Part shown: positions 15,731 through 25,186 of the stretch, piece after piece
Layout: the number at the start of each line of letters is the position of its first letter
Numbering within the stretch: the stretch's first letter is position 1
Assembly (NCBI RefSeq): GCF_001619875.1
Contig: NZ_LRFC01000038.1
Location: 434,001-498,000, forward strand
Length of the DNA: 64,000 bases
Direction: 5' to 3'
DNA from: Fictibacillus phosphorivorans
GTDB taxonomy: Bacteria; Bacillota; Bacilli; Bacillales; Fictibacillaceae
Position numbers and translations under genes: made by a program
Notes under the pieces: model-generated
Told to the model about the DNA's origin: nothing
The model's input: the letters and a program-made list of their open reading frames with translations, nothing else
The model's database searches: none

Positions 15731-17524
15731 TTAACTATTAATATAATCATTTATACTAATTTTATTATTTAAATTTTTAAGATGATCTTCATATGAACAA
15801 ATCCAGGCTATTCTTTGAAAAGTGGCTTCATAACGAGGATATAACGATTCCCCAGATATTGCTCTTCCCCATAAATCCCTTATTTCCATTTCATTAAAGA
15901 AACTCTTCCAAATATCTCTATTATTAATGATATCATTAACATACTCTTTATCCTCGTTTTGCCAAATCCTCATGTTATTAGCTGCCTTTTCATCGATACC
16001 TGTTTTTATTATATTGTCTTTATAAAAAGGCACCTCTGACCATTGAGGAATTAACGTCTCCAGTATGTTTCTGTGGAGTTTATAATTTCTTTTTTCATCT
16101 GGAGTTTGGTCAAATGCTAATCGAATAAACCCAGGTGTAGCAAAAGGTGTAAAATTGTTCATGGCTCCGCTAATAGGAGCCCAACGTCTTAATCTTTCTT
16201 TTAAGTAAAAATAGTCCATTGCATTTAATCCTTGGATTCCTAATTGCTTAGCCTCCTCAAATAACGCCCAAACTTCTTTATTTACACTTTCAGCTATTTC
16301 TTCATTCCCGGCTGAGCTTGTTAGGTACCTGGATAGTCTCCAACGAGGGCCATCATCCCCTTTTTTGATAATACTTTGATAAATACTATCATTTCCATAG
16401 TAATTTGCTGTTGCGATTTCGCCCCCAGCTCCCACACACGATGCACTAATAATATTATATAACTGGTTAACGCTAACCCTTCCACTTTGCCTTACTGGTG
16501 GGTAGTCTCCATCATATGCAAAATGCAATAAATTTAACCTTTCTTTCAAATCCACTGGATTTTCACTAGCTTTTTCACTTTTTCGGTCGTTCACTATATG
16601 TCTATCATCTAAACCCACTAAGTTCATTAACTTTTGTGCTGTTTCTATTTCTCCTTGAATCGGGCCAAATGTTGTGAATGTAGAATGAACTCCCGATTTA
16701 ATTAATATTGCTGATGAAACCCTGGAATCTTTTCCACCTGATAACAAAGAATTGACTGGGAAATCAAACATCCGGAAGAAGGACCGGGTTGACTCTAAGA
16801 TATTAGTAATTCCTTCTTCAAATGAATGTCTATCTAATTTTCTTGGTGACACCCATAAGGATAAACCACCTATTTGTTTCAAAACTTTCGGTACATTCAT
16901 TTCATTATTTAAAGTAATTTCCATACTTGGCTTAACTCGGACCGATCCTTTAATGGGACTCGTATCCCCCATTAACCAACCTGCACTTGAAAATATTTGC
17001 CAAGCATACGTGTCCATTTCTGCTTTCTTATTCATGAAAAGGTAAAGGGCTGCAAGTTTGTTAGAATAAACTACCCCTTCATCCGTTTGAAGTTCATATA
17101 GCTTCCCCATCCCAAGGCTATCGTTATAAATCTTAATACTACTATTCGTTTTATCAAGGTAACAAAAAATTAAAGGCGGAGTCAGTAAACTCATTAACGA
17201 AGGATCCTGCTTTATTCTCCTTGTAAAAAGTAACGGAGCCTCATTAATGTCAACTGGCGAATGTAAAGTTTGCTCCCACCCTTTAGGAGCATAAGTAAAG
17301 CAAGATACATATTCATTATCTTCCTGCCAGGCTGGAAATTTATATTTTTTGTTTTCAGGTTGCCAAAAAAACAGACCAATATTACTGCAAGCAGAGTGGT
17401 TGTATTGCAATCTTTCGTTTTCTAATGACGAAAAGTAATAGTTCTCTACCCGGTCTTTCCGTTCATTTAATTCATCAGCACTTACTTCTTTAAAAAATTT
17501 ATAAGCCAAAAATAATTGCATCAC
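15731..17524 (-). CDS. Asparagine-synthetase-like amidotransferase/adenylating enzyme
   Basis: A 597-aa protein with a divergent N-terminal domain (1-210) and a C-terminal asparagine synthase domain. SGGKDSR near residues 260-266 is the PP-loop ATP-binding motif (SGGxDS), and the following FTTFG, GEIETA and GAGGEI segments fit the adenylating site. The N-terminus lacks the Met-Cys start of a glutaminase domain, so it probably does not use glutamine. That pattern is seen in asparagine-synthetase-like enzymes of natural product or surface glycan clusters (beta-lactam synthetase and lasso cyclase relatives). I found no lasso precursor or protease nearby. It is monocistronic, AT-rich, and next to the glycan operon on the opposite strand, so a role in modifying a sugar acid is possible. 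It may have an alternative role. Its ATG at 17524 follows GAGGG. Confidence 0.75.
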   Translation of the reverse strand: MMQLFLAYKFFKEVSADELNERKDRVENYYFSSLENERLQYNHSACSNIGLFFWQPENKKYKFPAWQEDNEYVSCFTYAPKGWEQTLHSPVDINEAPLLFTRRIKQDPSLMSLLTPPLIFCYLDKTNSSIKIYNDSLGMGKLYELQTDEGVVYSNKLAALYLFMNKKAEMDTYAWQIFSSAGWLMGDTSPIKGSVRVKPSMEITLNNEMNVPKVLKQIGGLSLWVSPRKLDRHSFEEGITNILESTRSFFRMFDFPVNSLLSGGKDSRVSSAILIKSGVHSTFTTFGPIQGEIETAQKLMNLVGLDDRHIVNDRKSEKASENPVDLKERLNLLHFAYDGDYPPVRQSGRVSVNQLYNIISASCVGAGGEIATANYYGNDSIYQSIIKKGDDGPRWRLSRYLTSSAGNEEIAESVNKEVWALFEEAKQLGIQGLNAMDYFYLKERLRRWAPISGAMNNFTPFATPGFIRLAFDQTPDEKRNYKLHRNILETLIPQWSEVPFYKDNIIKTGIDEKAANNMRIWQNEDKEYVNDIINNRDIWKSFFNEMEIRDLWGRAISGESLYPRYEATFQRIAWICSYEDHLKNLNNKISINDYINS

Positions 17525-17557
17525 AAGTATACCCTCTTTTTTAACGATTTTTATATT

Positions 17558-17572
17558 ATTTTATCATAAAAT
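17558..17572. promoter_or_regulatory. Perfect 15-bp palindrome upstream of the asparagine-synthetase-like gene
   Basis: ATTTTAT-C-ATAAAAT, about 34-48 bp before the ATG at 17524 and overlapping an AT-rich -10-like stretch. Candidate operator. Confidence 0.35.
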
Positions 17573-17665
17573 AGTAAAAGGCAGGGAAAATTGTCTATTA
17601 ATTGGTTATTGTTTTTGCACTTAGCAAAGTACTGATTTGTCCATGAGAACTAGCTAGGTGACATC

Positions 17666-17851
17666 TTGATAAATAGTGATCCGAAAAAGGTTCTCTACTC
17701 TATATATCTGAACTACCTTTATCATTTTAGCGGTTGGAACAATTTCTTAAATCATGATCTTAAAGGAGGGGTCCAGCTTTGCTGCTCTTCCCGTCCACAC
17801 GAGAAATATGATGTTATTAGTAGAGAGTTAGAAGATAAATGTTCATCATAG
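17666..17851 (+). other. Possible small gene or gene remnant with its own terminator
   Basis: A 61-codon frame from TTG 17666 reading through FSGWNNFLNHDLKGGVQLCC to a stop at 17851. It has no ribosome-binding site. A hairpin with a T run begins about 20 bp after the stop, so a plus-strand transcript probably ended here. The protein is not recognised; an eroded gene end is as likely as a live gene. The rest of 17573-18060 shows nothing else I can name. Confidence 0.3.
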
Positions 17852-17871
17852 GATAATTTTAGGTGAAAAAA

Positions 17872-17903
17872 GTATCTTACCGTTGGTGGCGAGGTGCTTT
17901 TTG
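17872..17903 (+). terminator. Terminator after the 17.7-kb small frame
   Basis: GTATCTTACC pairs imperfectly (some G-T pairs) with GGCGAGGTGC and is followed by TTTTTG. Confidence 0.5.
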
Positions 17904-18062
17904 TCTAGTATAGATATTAATTAAAATTGGAAAATAGTCCAAGCATACTATCAATAAATATTGAGCGTTAAACACGTTTTTACATAATAATACAAATCAA
18001 AACAAAAATTTACAGGTTTTTTACAAAAACATTTAAAAAATGTTTTTTTATTACAATTTTAC

Positions 18063-18071
18063 TGCTATAAT
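18063..18071 (+). promoter_or_regulatory. Extended -10 promoter of the glycan operon
   Basis: TGCTATAAT, an extended -10 box, in very AT-rich sequence and preceded by the inverted repeat AAAAACATT...AATGTTTTT (about 18025-18050). The predicted leader to the first ATG (18358) would be about 280 nt. No riboswitch fold was recognised in it. Confidence 0.5.
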
Positions 18072-18357
18072 ACTATGATGTATTGGTTTATAAATACCAT
18101 GATAGAAAAAGGTTAATAATCAATTCAATGTAGGTTGTTTAGAAAAAGAGATGGAAACATATATCTTAACTATAGAAGATACTATCACTAACAAACAAAT
18201 ATAAATAAGGTTGACCTAAATAGGTCTCTGAATATATCAAATTGAGAGATTATTATATTTGAAAAATAAAAACATGATAAATACATAATGTATTTGCAAT
18301 ATGTAGGAACCAAGAAATTAAGCTTACAGCTTAAAGAAGTTGAGTGGAGGACATGTA

Positions 18358-20298
18358 ATGGAACAGTATTTAGATAAAGTTTCAGAAGCATATTGTGGTG
18401 TACTTGAGAGCAGGATGGCAATTGAGTCCCGTAAAAAGATACAATGGATTGTTAAAAAAACAACAGGCCAAAATATATTAGATGTGGGTTGCAACAAGGG
18501 TATTGTTTCAATTCTTCTAGGCAGAGAGGGCAAAAAAGTATTAGGTATAAATGATGTTGCAACTAATGCAACTGAAAATGCTAAGAAGGCTCTTAATGCA
18601 GAAATGAAAGAAACACAAGAAAACGTTAAGTTTATTGCTGCAAACTTCTTGCAGGCGGAGTTAAAAGAGAAGTGCGACACAATTATTATCACTGATGTAT
18701 TAGAACATTTAATTTCTTCAAAAGCTTTTTTGGAAAAAACACATAATCTTTTAAATGAAGATGGAACAATTATTATTACTGTCCCCTTTGGAATAAACGA
18801 TTCTACCGATTATAAAAGAACCTTATATGTGATAGAAATTTTATCTGAAATATTTCCTTACTTTGAATTGGAAGAAATTGAATTCTTCGGCAAATGGATT
18901 GGGATTTCAGGGAAGAGAAGCAGCAAGCTGAAAAAACACGAAAATAATTTTGCGTTAGATCCATCTATTATAGAGAGAGCAGAACAAGCGTTTTACGAAA
19001 TTGAAAGAGAACTGGTTACTCAAACTGAAATACAGAAAAAAATGATTAAATATAATGAATTGAAGTACGATGAACTTCAAAGTAAAAACGAAAACCTTCT
19101 AACAGAAAAGGAAAAATATAAACAAGAAAGATATAAGCTTCTTTCACAAATTGATACGTTAAACAAAACAATTGAGATTCATGAAAAATATACAGATAAA
19201 AGGGAAGTTGATTTAGAAAAAACATCTAACCTACATTTAGAAACGTTTCAACAAATAAAAAAAGAACTCCTAGATGAAAACCATAAACTTCATGAAACTT
19301 TGAGAGTTTTAAAGGAAGAAAGTAGTAAAAATCGTCAAGCGCTTGTAAACGAACTAGATGAGAAGAAAGTATTGGTACGATCTCTTAAAGAAGACAATAC
19401 AAATCTTCAAGGTAAACTTGAAAGTCTTCTTATTAAACAACGAGAAGAGATTGATAAGCTAAAAAGTGAGTTACATGTTGAAAAAATAACCATGGAAACA
19501 AAGTTAAATCATTTAGCTTCAAAAAATAACGTTCTAACAAAAGAGAAAGAAACTCTTGATTTAGAAAACCAAAAACTAAAAGAAAAACTGTTACAGCAAA
19601 CTCAAACGATTCAAGAATTCACAGAATCACTTAAAACATTAAAGGACGAAAAAGGAAGTCTTGAAAACGAGAAGCAACAAATAGTCATTGAGTTTGAACG
19701 GCAAAAAGAATTAACCCTTGCCACTATGAAAGAGGAAATAAAATCAGTTGAGATAGAAAAACAACAGGTCTTAACGGAATATGTTGAATTTAAGAGTAAA
19801 GCTGTTCATCAAAAGGTGCTAGCTGAAGAATCTTTGAAAGAAAAAGAACAGATTATTAACCGGCTAAAAGAACAATACCAATCCCAAAATGAAGAATTTA
19901 TTACTGTCAAACAGCACTTAGAAAGTGATGTGGAGCGTTTGACTAAAGAACTAGAACAGAGCCATCTGCTAACAGATAAATTAAAGATTGCTGAAGAAAA
20001 ATTAGCAAAAGATCTAGCAGACAAGAATTCAAATATTCATGCATTAAATGATCAGATAAGCCGCCTGACAGACGATTACCAAGCTATATTGGCAGATCGT
20101 GAATACCTGACTGGAACAATGGACAAAGAACGAATAGAAGAATTAAATGAAAAAGAAAAATTATTAAAAGAATTAATAACAGCCAAAACCAAAAACACGC
20201 AGCTAGAACAGAAATATAACTCCCTAAGGAATTCCAAAATGGGCAAAATGACCGTTAAGTATTGGGAGTTAAAAAGAAAAGCAACAAAGGGAGTGTAA
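18358..20298 (+). CDS. SAM-dependent methyltransferase fused to a ~400-residue coiled coil
   Basis: First gene of the glycan operon, 646 aa. Residues 1-190 are a class I methyltransferase: ILDVGCNKGI (about 39-48, SAM-binding motif I), an acidic GIND after motif II, TDVLEHL (about 111-117) and TIIITVPFG. From about 210 to 625 it is almost uninterrupted coiled coil rich in E, K, L, Q and N. It ends in SLRNSKMGKMTVKYW plus a basic tail that could bind membrane or a partner. ATG 18358 is used because GGAGG lies 8 nt upstream; TTG 18340 overlaps that site. The architecture recalls WbdD, which caps O-antigen chains and uses a coiled coil to measure length, though the kinase domain of WbdD is missing. 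With TagGH in the same operon, a chain-terminating role is a reasonable inference. A generic glycan methyltransferase is the alternative. Confidence 0.85.
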   Translation: MEQYLDKVSEAYCGVLESRMAIESRKKIQWIVKKTTGQNILDVGCNKGIVSILLGREGKKVLGINDVATNATENAKKALNAEMKETQENVKFIAANFLQAELKEKCDTIIITDVLEHLISSKAFLEKTHNLLNEDGTIIITVPFGINDSTDYKRTLYVIEILSEIFPYFELEEIEFFGKWIGISGKRSSKLKKHENNFALDPSIIERAEQAFYEIERELVTQTEIQKKMIKYNELKYDELQSKNENLLTEKEKYKQERYKLLSQIDTLNKTIEIHEKYTDKREVDLEKTSNLHLETFQQIKKELLDENHKLHETLRVLKEESSKNRQALVNELDEKKVLVRSLKEDNTNLQGKLESLLIKQREEIDKLKSELHVEKITMETKLNHLASKNNVLTKEKETLDLENQKLKEKLLQQTQTIQEFTESLKTLKDEKGSLENEKQQIVIEFERQKELTLATMKEEIKSVEIEKQQVLTEYVEFKSKAVHQKVLAEESLKEKEQIINRLKEQYQSQNEEFITVKQHLESDVERLTKELEQSHLLTDKLKIAEEKLAKDLADKNSNIHALNDQISRLTDDYQAILADREYLTGTMDKERIEELNEKEKLLKELITAKTKNTQLEQKYNSLRNSKMGKMTVKYWELKRKATKGV

Positions 20299-20301
20299 GG
20301 T

Positions 20302-20859
20302 TTGAATCTTGAACTGTTGCAAAAAAAATTGGAAGAAGTTAAGAGTAAAAAAATTGAATTAATTTCAGATTTAAAAAAAAGAGAACTAGTAAAGCCGGTT
20401 ATAAGAGTCGGTAAAAGTAACTGGTGGAGCTATGAGAGTCAATTTTACACTTCTGCTAGTAATGATAGATTAAATTTTAATATACCTGATGATGGACACA
20501 TTTACTTTTCATATCTTGAAAATAATTTGGTTTTTTCAGCAGCCCCTAAGTACTCACTTCCGTATCAAGGTGAGACGCTTATTCATTTTGAGGGAACAGT
20601 GACAAATTCACTTGAAGCTGTATTGTTTATAATCGAGTATAAGAATAATAAAAAAACTAAAATATCCCAAATAAAACTTAATGAGCAAAAGGTTCTTGAC
20701 TTGAATGGGACAAGTGGGATTAGAGTGGCGATAAAATTTAAAGGAAAAGGAAAGTTTTCTTTAAATCGTTTGTCACTTGGAAACGAAATCATTCAGGGTT
20801 TTCAAACAGTATCAAATAATATCCATACTGAACTCCTATTAACTGAGGAAAAAAAATAA
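20302..20859 (+). CDS. Beta-sandwich-like protein of the glycan operon
   Basis: A 185-aa protein without signal peptide or membrane segment. After a charged helix (residues 1-28) comes a beta-rich domain with aromatic residues (NWWSYESQFY) ending in RVAIKFKGKGKFSLNRLSLG. That closing pattern (long strand, G-x-G, then LxxLxIG) also ends the repeated N-terminal domains of the next protein, so the two probably share a carbohydrate-binding or assembly module. TTG 20302 follows AGGGAGTGTAAGG. The stop codon overlaps the next ATG, which indicates translational coupling. The family is not recognised. Confidence 0.7.
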   Translation: MNLELLQKKLEEVKSKKIELISDLKKRELVKPVIRVGKSNWWSYESQFYTSASNDRLNFNIPDDGHIYFSYLENNLVFSAAPKYSLPYQGETLIHFEGTVTNSLEAVLFIIEYKNNKKTKISQIKLNEQKVLDLNGTSGIRVAIKFKGKGKFSLNRLSLGNEIIQGFQTVSNNIHTELLLTEEKK

Positions 20860-23282
20860 TGGATTACGAGGTTATGATTTCTCCTAACCCTGAAGATTTT
20901 CAAGTATTCGGAGCGGATCAAACCTATATATCGGCCATGCCAGACGAAATAACGATTGCTCTGCCTAACAAACGTTATGCTTATGTATCTCTGTATTCAA
21001 CGACACCTATTTTCCAGGTGGCAGAGGGGCGAAAGCATCATTTTAAAGTAAATAGTGACAGTCATTATAAAGTTAACTTTGGTGCAATAAAAGACTCGGA
21101 TGTTAAAGCAGATTTAATTGTTATGGAATATTCAAGTGATGAGCCAGTTGATGTCAAATGTATACCTTTTTACACAGAAGAACTGCTTAAATTTAATACT
21201 GAAACAATAGATGTTCGCTTTTTTGTAAGGTTATATGGTAACGGCACGTTATCTCAGCTTGAGATTGGAATGTCGGAAGTGGCTAAACAACCATCATTTG
21301 TTACTGAAATAGAGCTGGACAAGAACCAATACTTTGTACCAAAATCTGCTCAAATTGAAGTGAGCACAAATGATGTAGGACTAACCATTTCATCAGGTGA
21401 ATCTGCTGGGAAGAAAGTATACGTCTCATATAAATCTACTAATAATAGTTTTAGTAAAGTGCCAAAAGAAAGTATCTTTAATATTAATACGGACTGCACG
21501 TATGAAATAACACCAATAGCAGAAGTAAATGGAAGTGGAAGCATTACACCAATCGTTATTGGTTACTCAGAAACAGAAAAGATTGAGATTATTTCGCTTG
21601 AACTTAACAAAACAAATGTAGTGAAGTTCCAGCCGCAAACTACTCAATGTCGTCTTGCTTTTACCATTATCGGAACAATTCAGGCGACTTTCAGTGAATT
21701 TAAAATTGAAGAGTATCCAATTGTACAAACTGGCGGTCATATGCAGTGGCTGAGCCCTAAAGAAGTCAACTCTCTTGGATTAACACCTAAAAAAGATTTG
21801 TCTAAGGTGAAAATAGCAGCGATTTTTGATGAGTTCACATCACAGTGTTTTTCTAAAGAGTGTAATGTTATCAGTTTTACTCCTGATAATTGGAAAACAG
21901 TGCTGACTGATGAAATGCCAGATCTTTTATTAGTTGAATCTGCTTGGCGTGGTAATGGAGGGGCTTGGACAAAAAAGGTTCAATTCACAAATGAACAATC
22001 CATATCAGAACTAAAAGAGCTGATCAGCTGGTGTAAAGAGCAAAATATCCCTACAGCTTTCTGGAACAAAGAAGATCCAGTTCACTATAATCAATTCATA
22101 GAAACAGCAAAGTATTTTGATTATGTTTTTACCACGGATTCCAATATGGTTCCTGTATATAAAGAGGCTTGCGGACATGAACGTGTCCAGTGCCTTCAGT
22201 TTGCAGCTCAGCCTGCCATTCACAATCCAATTACCATTGGTGAAAGAGAAGATGCAGCAAGTTTTGCAGGTTCTTATTATTCGAAGCATGAAGAGCGTTC
22301 CGCTGATATGCTTCGCATTTTCAATAATGCTTTACCTTATGGATTAGCTATTTATGATAGAAATTATGAAAAGGTCAAGCAAGGTTTACTGCCTAATAAT
22401 CGGTTCCCAGAACATCTAGAACCATTTATTAGAGGGTCATTAAAATACTATGAGATTGATAAGGCATATAAGGGCTTCAGGGTAATGATTAACATTAACA
22501 CTGTAAAATATTCACCTACAATGTTTGCCCGCCGCGTGTATGAAGGATTAGCTTGCGGAACCCCAATCATCAGCAATGTTTCTGAAGGTGTAGAAAAGCT
22601 GTTTGGTGACTTAATCTGCGTCTCTGAAAATGAAAACGAAATCGCTGAGGCATTTAAACGTCTGTTTAATGATGAAAAAGAATATAGAAGAATTGCGGTT
22701 GAGGGAATTAGAAGAGTTCTCCAAAATCACACATACGCTAAGAGGCTAGAAGAGATCGTAAATGTACTTGGATTAAACTTTGAATCAAAAGAACAATATT
22801 TAACGGTTATCGGCAGAGCTGATTCTGCACACGAAGCGCAAAGTATTGTTTCAGCATTTAAGGAACAATCGTTTACAAACACAAGATTATTTTTGATCAC
22901 AGATAGTGATTTCCAGGCGGACGATCCGGCTATTAAAGTATTTACGAATGAAGCACTTCTGCAAACTTATTCTAATATTATTGATTTAGCAGGTAATGAG
23001 TATGTTGCGGTAATGTCGCCAAATGTGAAATACAATAAAAATCATCTTTTAGATCTAGCATTAGCTACCAAATATGCAAATTGGGAAGTTGTCGGTGTAA
23101 CAAATGGGGACTCCCTAAAGTTCGAGCAAGTAACTTCTGTGGATATGAACAATGCCATGGTTAGTCCTGATTTATTAGCAATTTATTCATTAAAAGAATC
23201 AATCGATATACTTACAGGTTCCTCAGACTTGAACAAGCTTTTATCCAGAGGGGCAAGGATTTTATCTATAACAACTGAATAA
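20859..23282 (+). CDS. Large CgeB-like glycosyltransferase with N-terminal beta-sandwich repeats
   Basis: An 807-aa cytoplasmic protein. Residues 1-300 contain two related beta-sandwich repeats similar to the product of the preceding gene. Residues about 317-640 form a GT-B glycosyltransferase of the CgeB/Glyco_trans_1 kind: KIAAIFDEF, LLLVESAWRGNG, DYVFTTDSN, and YEGLACGTPIISN (about 560-573), which includes the Glu of the E-x7-E region. The last 150 residues (YLTVIGRADSAHEAQ onward) look like a partial GT2-type fold. The ATG overlaps the previous stop (TAATG). It probably adds one or more sugars to the polymer exported by TagGH. Donor and acceptor cannot be deduced. Confidence 0.82.
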   Translation: MDYEVMISPNPEDFQVFGADQTYISAMPDEITIALPNKRYAYVSLYSTTPIFQVAEGRKHHFKVNSDSHYKVNFGAIKDSDVKADLIVMEYSSDEPVDVKCIPFYTEELLKFNTETIDVRFFVRLYGNGTLSQLEIGMSEVAKQPSFVTEIELDKNQYFVPKSAQIEVSTNDVGLTISSGESAGKKVYVSYKSTNNSFSKVPKESIFNINTDCTYEITPIAEVNGSGSITPIVIGYSETEKIEIISLELNKTNVVKFQPQTTQCRLAFTIIGTIQATFSEFKIEEYPIVQTGGHMQWLSPKEVNSLGLTPKKDLSKVKIAAIFDEFTSQCFSKECNVISFTPDNWKTVLTDEMPDLLLVESAWRGNGGAWTKKVQFTNEQSISELKELISWCKEQNIPTAFWNKEDPVHYNQFIETAKYFDYVFTTDSNMVPVYKEACGHERVQCLQFAAQPAIHNPITIGEREDAASFAGSYYSKHEERSADMLRIFNNALPYGLAIYDRNYEKVKQGLLPNNRFPEHLEPFIRGSLKYYEIDKAYKGFRVMININTVKYSPTMFARRVYEGLACGTPIISNVSEGVEKLFGDLICVSENENEIAEAFKRLFNDEKEYRRIAVEGIRRVLQNHTYAKRLEEIVNVLGLNFESKEQYLTVIGRADSAHEAQSIVSAFKEQSFTNTRLFLITDSDFQADDPAIKVFTNEALLQTYSNIIDLAGNEYVAVMSPNVKYNKNHLLDLALATKYANWEVVGVTNGDSLKFEQVTSVDMNNAMVSPDLLAIYSLKESIDILTGSSDLNKLLSRGARILSITTE

Positions 23283-23296
23283 GAGAGGATTAATAA

Positions 23297-25150
23297 ATGG
23301 TTACAAATGTTGCTTCAATTAAATCTGAAGACCTATTGATAGTTCATAGCAAGGTAAGCAATCCCAATAAGCTTGAAAGCATATATGAAGATTATAAAAA
23401 TAATATCTACATGGTCAGTGGCAGATATACAAGCGTTCATTTAGAGGATGATGAACTTTGGACATCTGAAGCTCATGATAGAAGCTGGCTCTTTTGGCAT
23501 CATTGTCTTGTAAGTGTAGCGTATTTAATAGATTCCTATTATGTAGACAAAAACAAGGATAAACTTGAACTTGCTTTCTCTATTATTGAAAAGTGGTATG
23601 AAGCAAATTATCCAAACTCATTATCTATTATGGGTTGGCATGATCATTCCACAGCACTACGTTTGCTGCACATTGTTAAGTTGTACCTAGTTTTAATTGA
23701 AGAAAAAAGAGATGAAGATAAATTAGAGAAACTGTCCTTAATTGCTGAAAAACATATGGAGAAGTTAGCAGACCCTAAATTCTATATGCCAAAGCATAAT
23801 CATGGAATGGATCAAGATATATGTTTATACATTGCAAGCACAGTAATAAGTAGTAAGAAAAGCGTTGAATATAAGAAGCTTGCATTAACTAGATTTTTAG
23901 ATCAAGTAAGTAATATCTTTGCGGAGGATGGATCGTACCTTGAACATTCTCCCCACTATATTTACTTGTTAGCAGAAAGATTGTTGAACTTCTATAAAAT
24001 ATTGCATCTTTCAAATGAACGTGAGAGCGGCAAGCTTTTAGAAAGAATTGTGAAAATTATTAAGTTCTTTATTTATACACTACAGCCAGACGGAAACTTT
24101 CCTACACTCGGTGACAGTGAACTTCAAAGCTACGATCTAGATAAAGATTATTGGAATGTGTTGCCAGAAGAACTACTTCAAGCTTTAAGGTCAATTAAAA
24201 AACAGGAAACGACTGAAATTGAGTTCCCGTTAGATGAGTTCTATACGGATGGAGGCTATGCTTTTTTCCGAAATAACTGGGAAAATGATAACAGCACTAC
24301 GCAGCTTACGTTCTATAGTGCATTTCACTCACGGGTACATAAACACCATGATGATCTCTCTATCGCGTTATATGGACATGGGATTCCTCTTTTAATAGAT
24401 TGCGGGAAATTCACTTATCAATATGACCGTCCTGAACGTCATTATGTTACCTCAGCTTATGGACACAACACGGTTAGGCTCAATAAAAGTGAGACAGATC
24501 TTTCTAGATTGAACATTAATAAAAGCGGTATTTTAAGTTTTCTAGCAACAAAAAATATCGGATACTCTTCTGGATTTCATGCATTGATGAAAGGTGTAGT
24601 TCATAGAAGAATAGTTTTCTATTTAAAACCAAATGATTTAATTGTATTAGATCTAATAAAAGGTGATGAGGCTACCTCAGCAGAGCTTATTTTCAATCTA
24701 AGTCCGGAACTTATATCACTCAATCAAAACAATGAGACTGTTGCTTATTTGGAAAATACGCCAGCCCTTCTATTCCAGGATTTATTAAGTGATCATAATC
24801 CTTTCAAAAAGTATCGGGGTGAAATGTCTCCACTAAAAGGATGGTCATCTGCGTTTTATGGTGAACTAAAAGCTAATGATTTATTATCAAAGTCTGCCTC
24901 TGGAAATGTGATTAAATTCGCTACTCATATTCGCTTAAAAGAAGACAACCATGTACAGAATTTTTCTTGGGAAGATGATGTCATTAGGTTTAAATGGAAG
25001 AATTTTAATATAGAAACGACACTGACAGATTTCTTTGAGCACATACAAATTAATGGTAAGTATTTCAATTCTAAAAAAGTATTTAAAAACGTTAATTTGT
25101 TAGAATCAATTACAAAAAATGAATCAACATTTTTTCAAGGAATTAAGTGA
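23297..25150 (+). CDS. Heparinase II/III-family protein without signal peptide
   Basis: 617 aa with the two-domain layout of polysaccharide lyases and related synthases. An alpha/alpha toroid (about 40-310) contains HDRSWLFWHHCL, GWHDHSTALRL and the KHNHGMDQD motif. A beta-sandwich domain (about 320-610) contains FHSRVHKHHDDLS (about 343-355) and GHGIPLLIDCGKFTY. His and Asn residues at catalytic positions appear kept. No signal peptide is present, although most family lyases are exported. In a synthesis and export operon it may edit or trim a cytoplasmic glycan, or use another export route. GAGAGG lies 8-10 nt before the ATG. Activity on a specific uronic acid polymer is inference, but a UDP-hexosaminuronate enzyme is encoded two genes downstream. 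Confidence 0.85.
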   Translation: MVTNVASIKSEDLLIVHSKVSNPNKLESIYEDYKNNIYMVSGRYTSVHLEDDELWTSEAHDRSWLFWHHCLVSVAYLIDSYYVDKNKDKLELAFSIIEKWYEANYPNSLSIMGWHDHSTALRLLHIVKLYLVLIEEKRDEDKLEKLSLIAEKHMEKLADPKFYMPKHNHGMDQDICLYIASTVISSKKSVEYKKLALTRFLDQVSNIFAEDGSYLEHSPHYIYLLAERLLNFYKILHLSNERESGKLLERIVKIIKFFIYTLQPDGNFPTLGDSELQSYDLDKDYWNVLPEELLQALRSIKKQETTEIEFPLDEFYTDGGYAFFRNNWENDNSTTQLTFYSAFHSRVHKHHDDLSIALYGHGIPLLIDCGKFTYQYDRPERHYVTSAYGHNTVRLNKSETDLSRLNINKSGILSFLATKNIGYSSGFHALMKGVVHRRIVFYLKPNDLIVLDLIKGDEATSAELIFNLSPELISLNQNNETVAYLENTPALLFQDLLSDHNPFKKYRGEMSPLKGWSSAFYGELKANDLLSKSASGNVIKFATHIRLKEDNHVQNFSWEDDVIRFKWKNFNIETTLTDFFEHIQINGKYFNSKKVFKNVNLLESITKNESTFFQGIK

Positions 25151-25186
25151 AAGTAAATGAAAGTAAATTAAGGGAGTGTTCAATTT

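Noticed and set aside
15731-18300. Lasso peptide or lactam biosynthetic cluster around the asparagine-synthetase-like gene
   Set aside because: No precursor with a leader, no transglutaminase-like protease and no RRE domain gene were found next to it.
18188-18692. Minus-strand frames over the start of the methyltransferase gene
   Set aside because: They are shadows of the coding frame and run through the operon leader; no ribosome-binding site.
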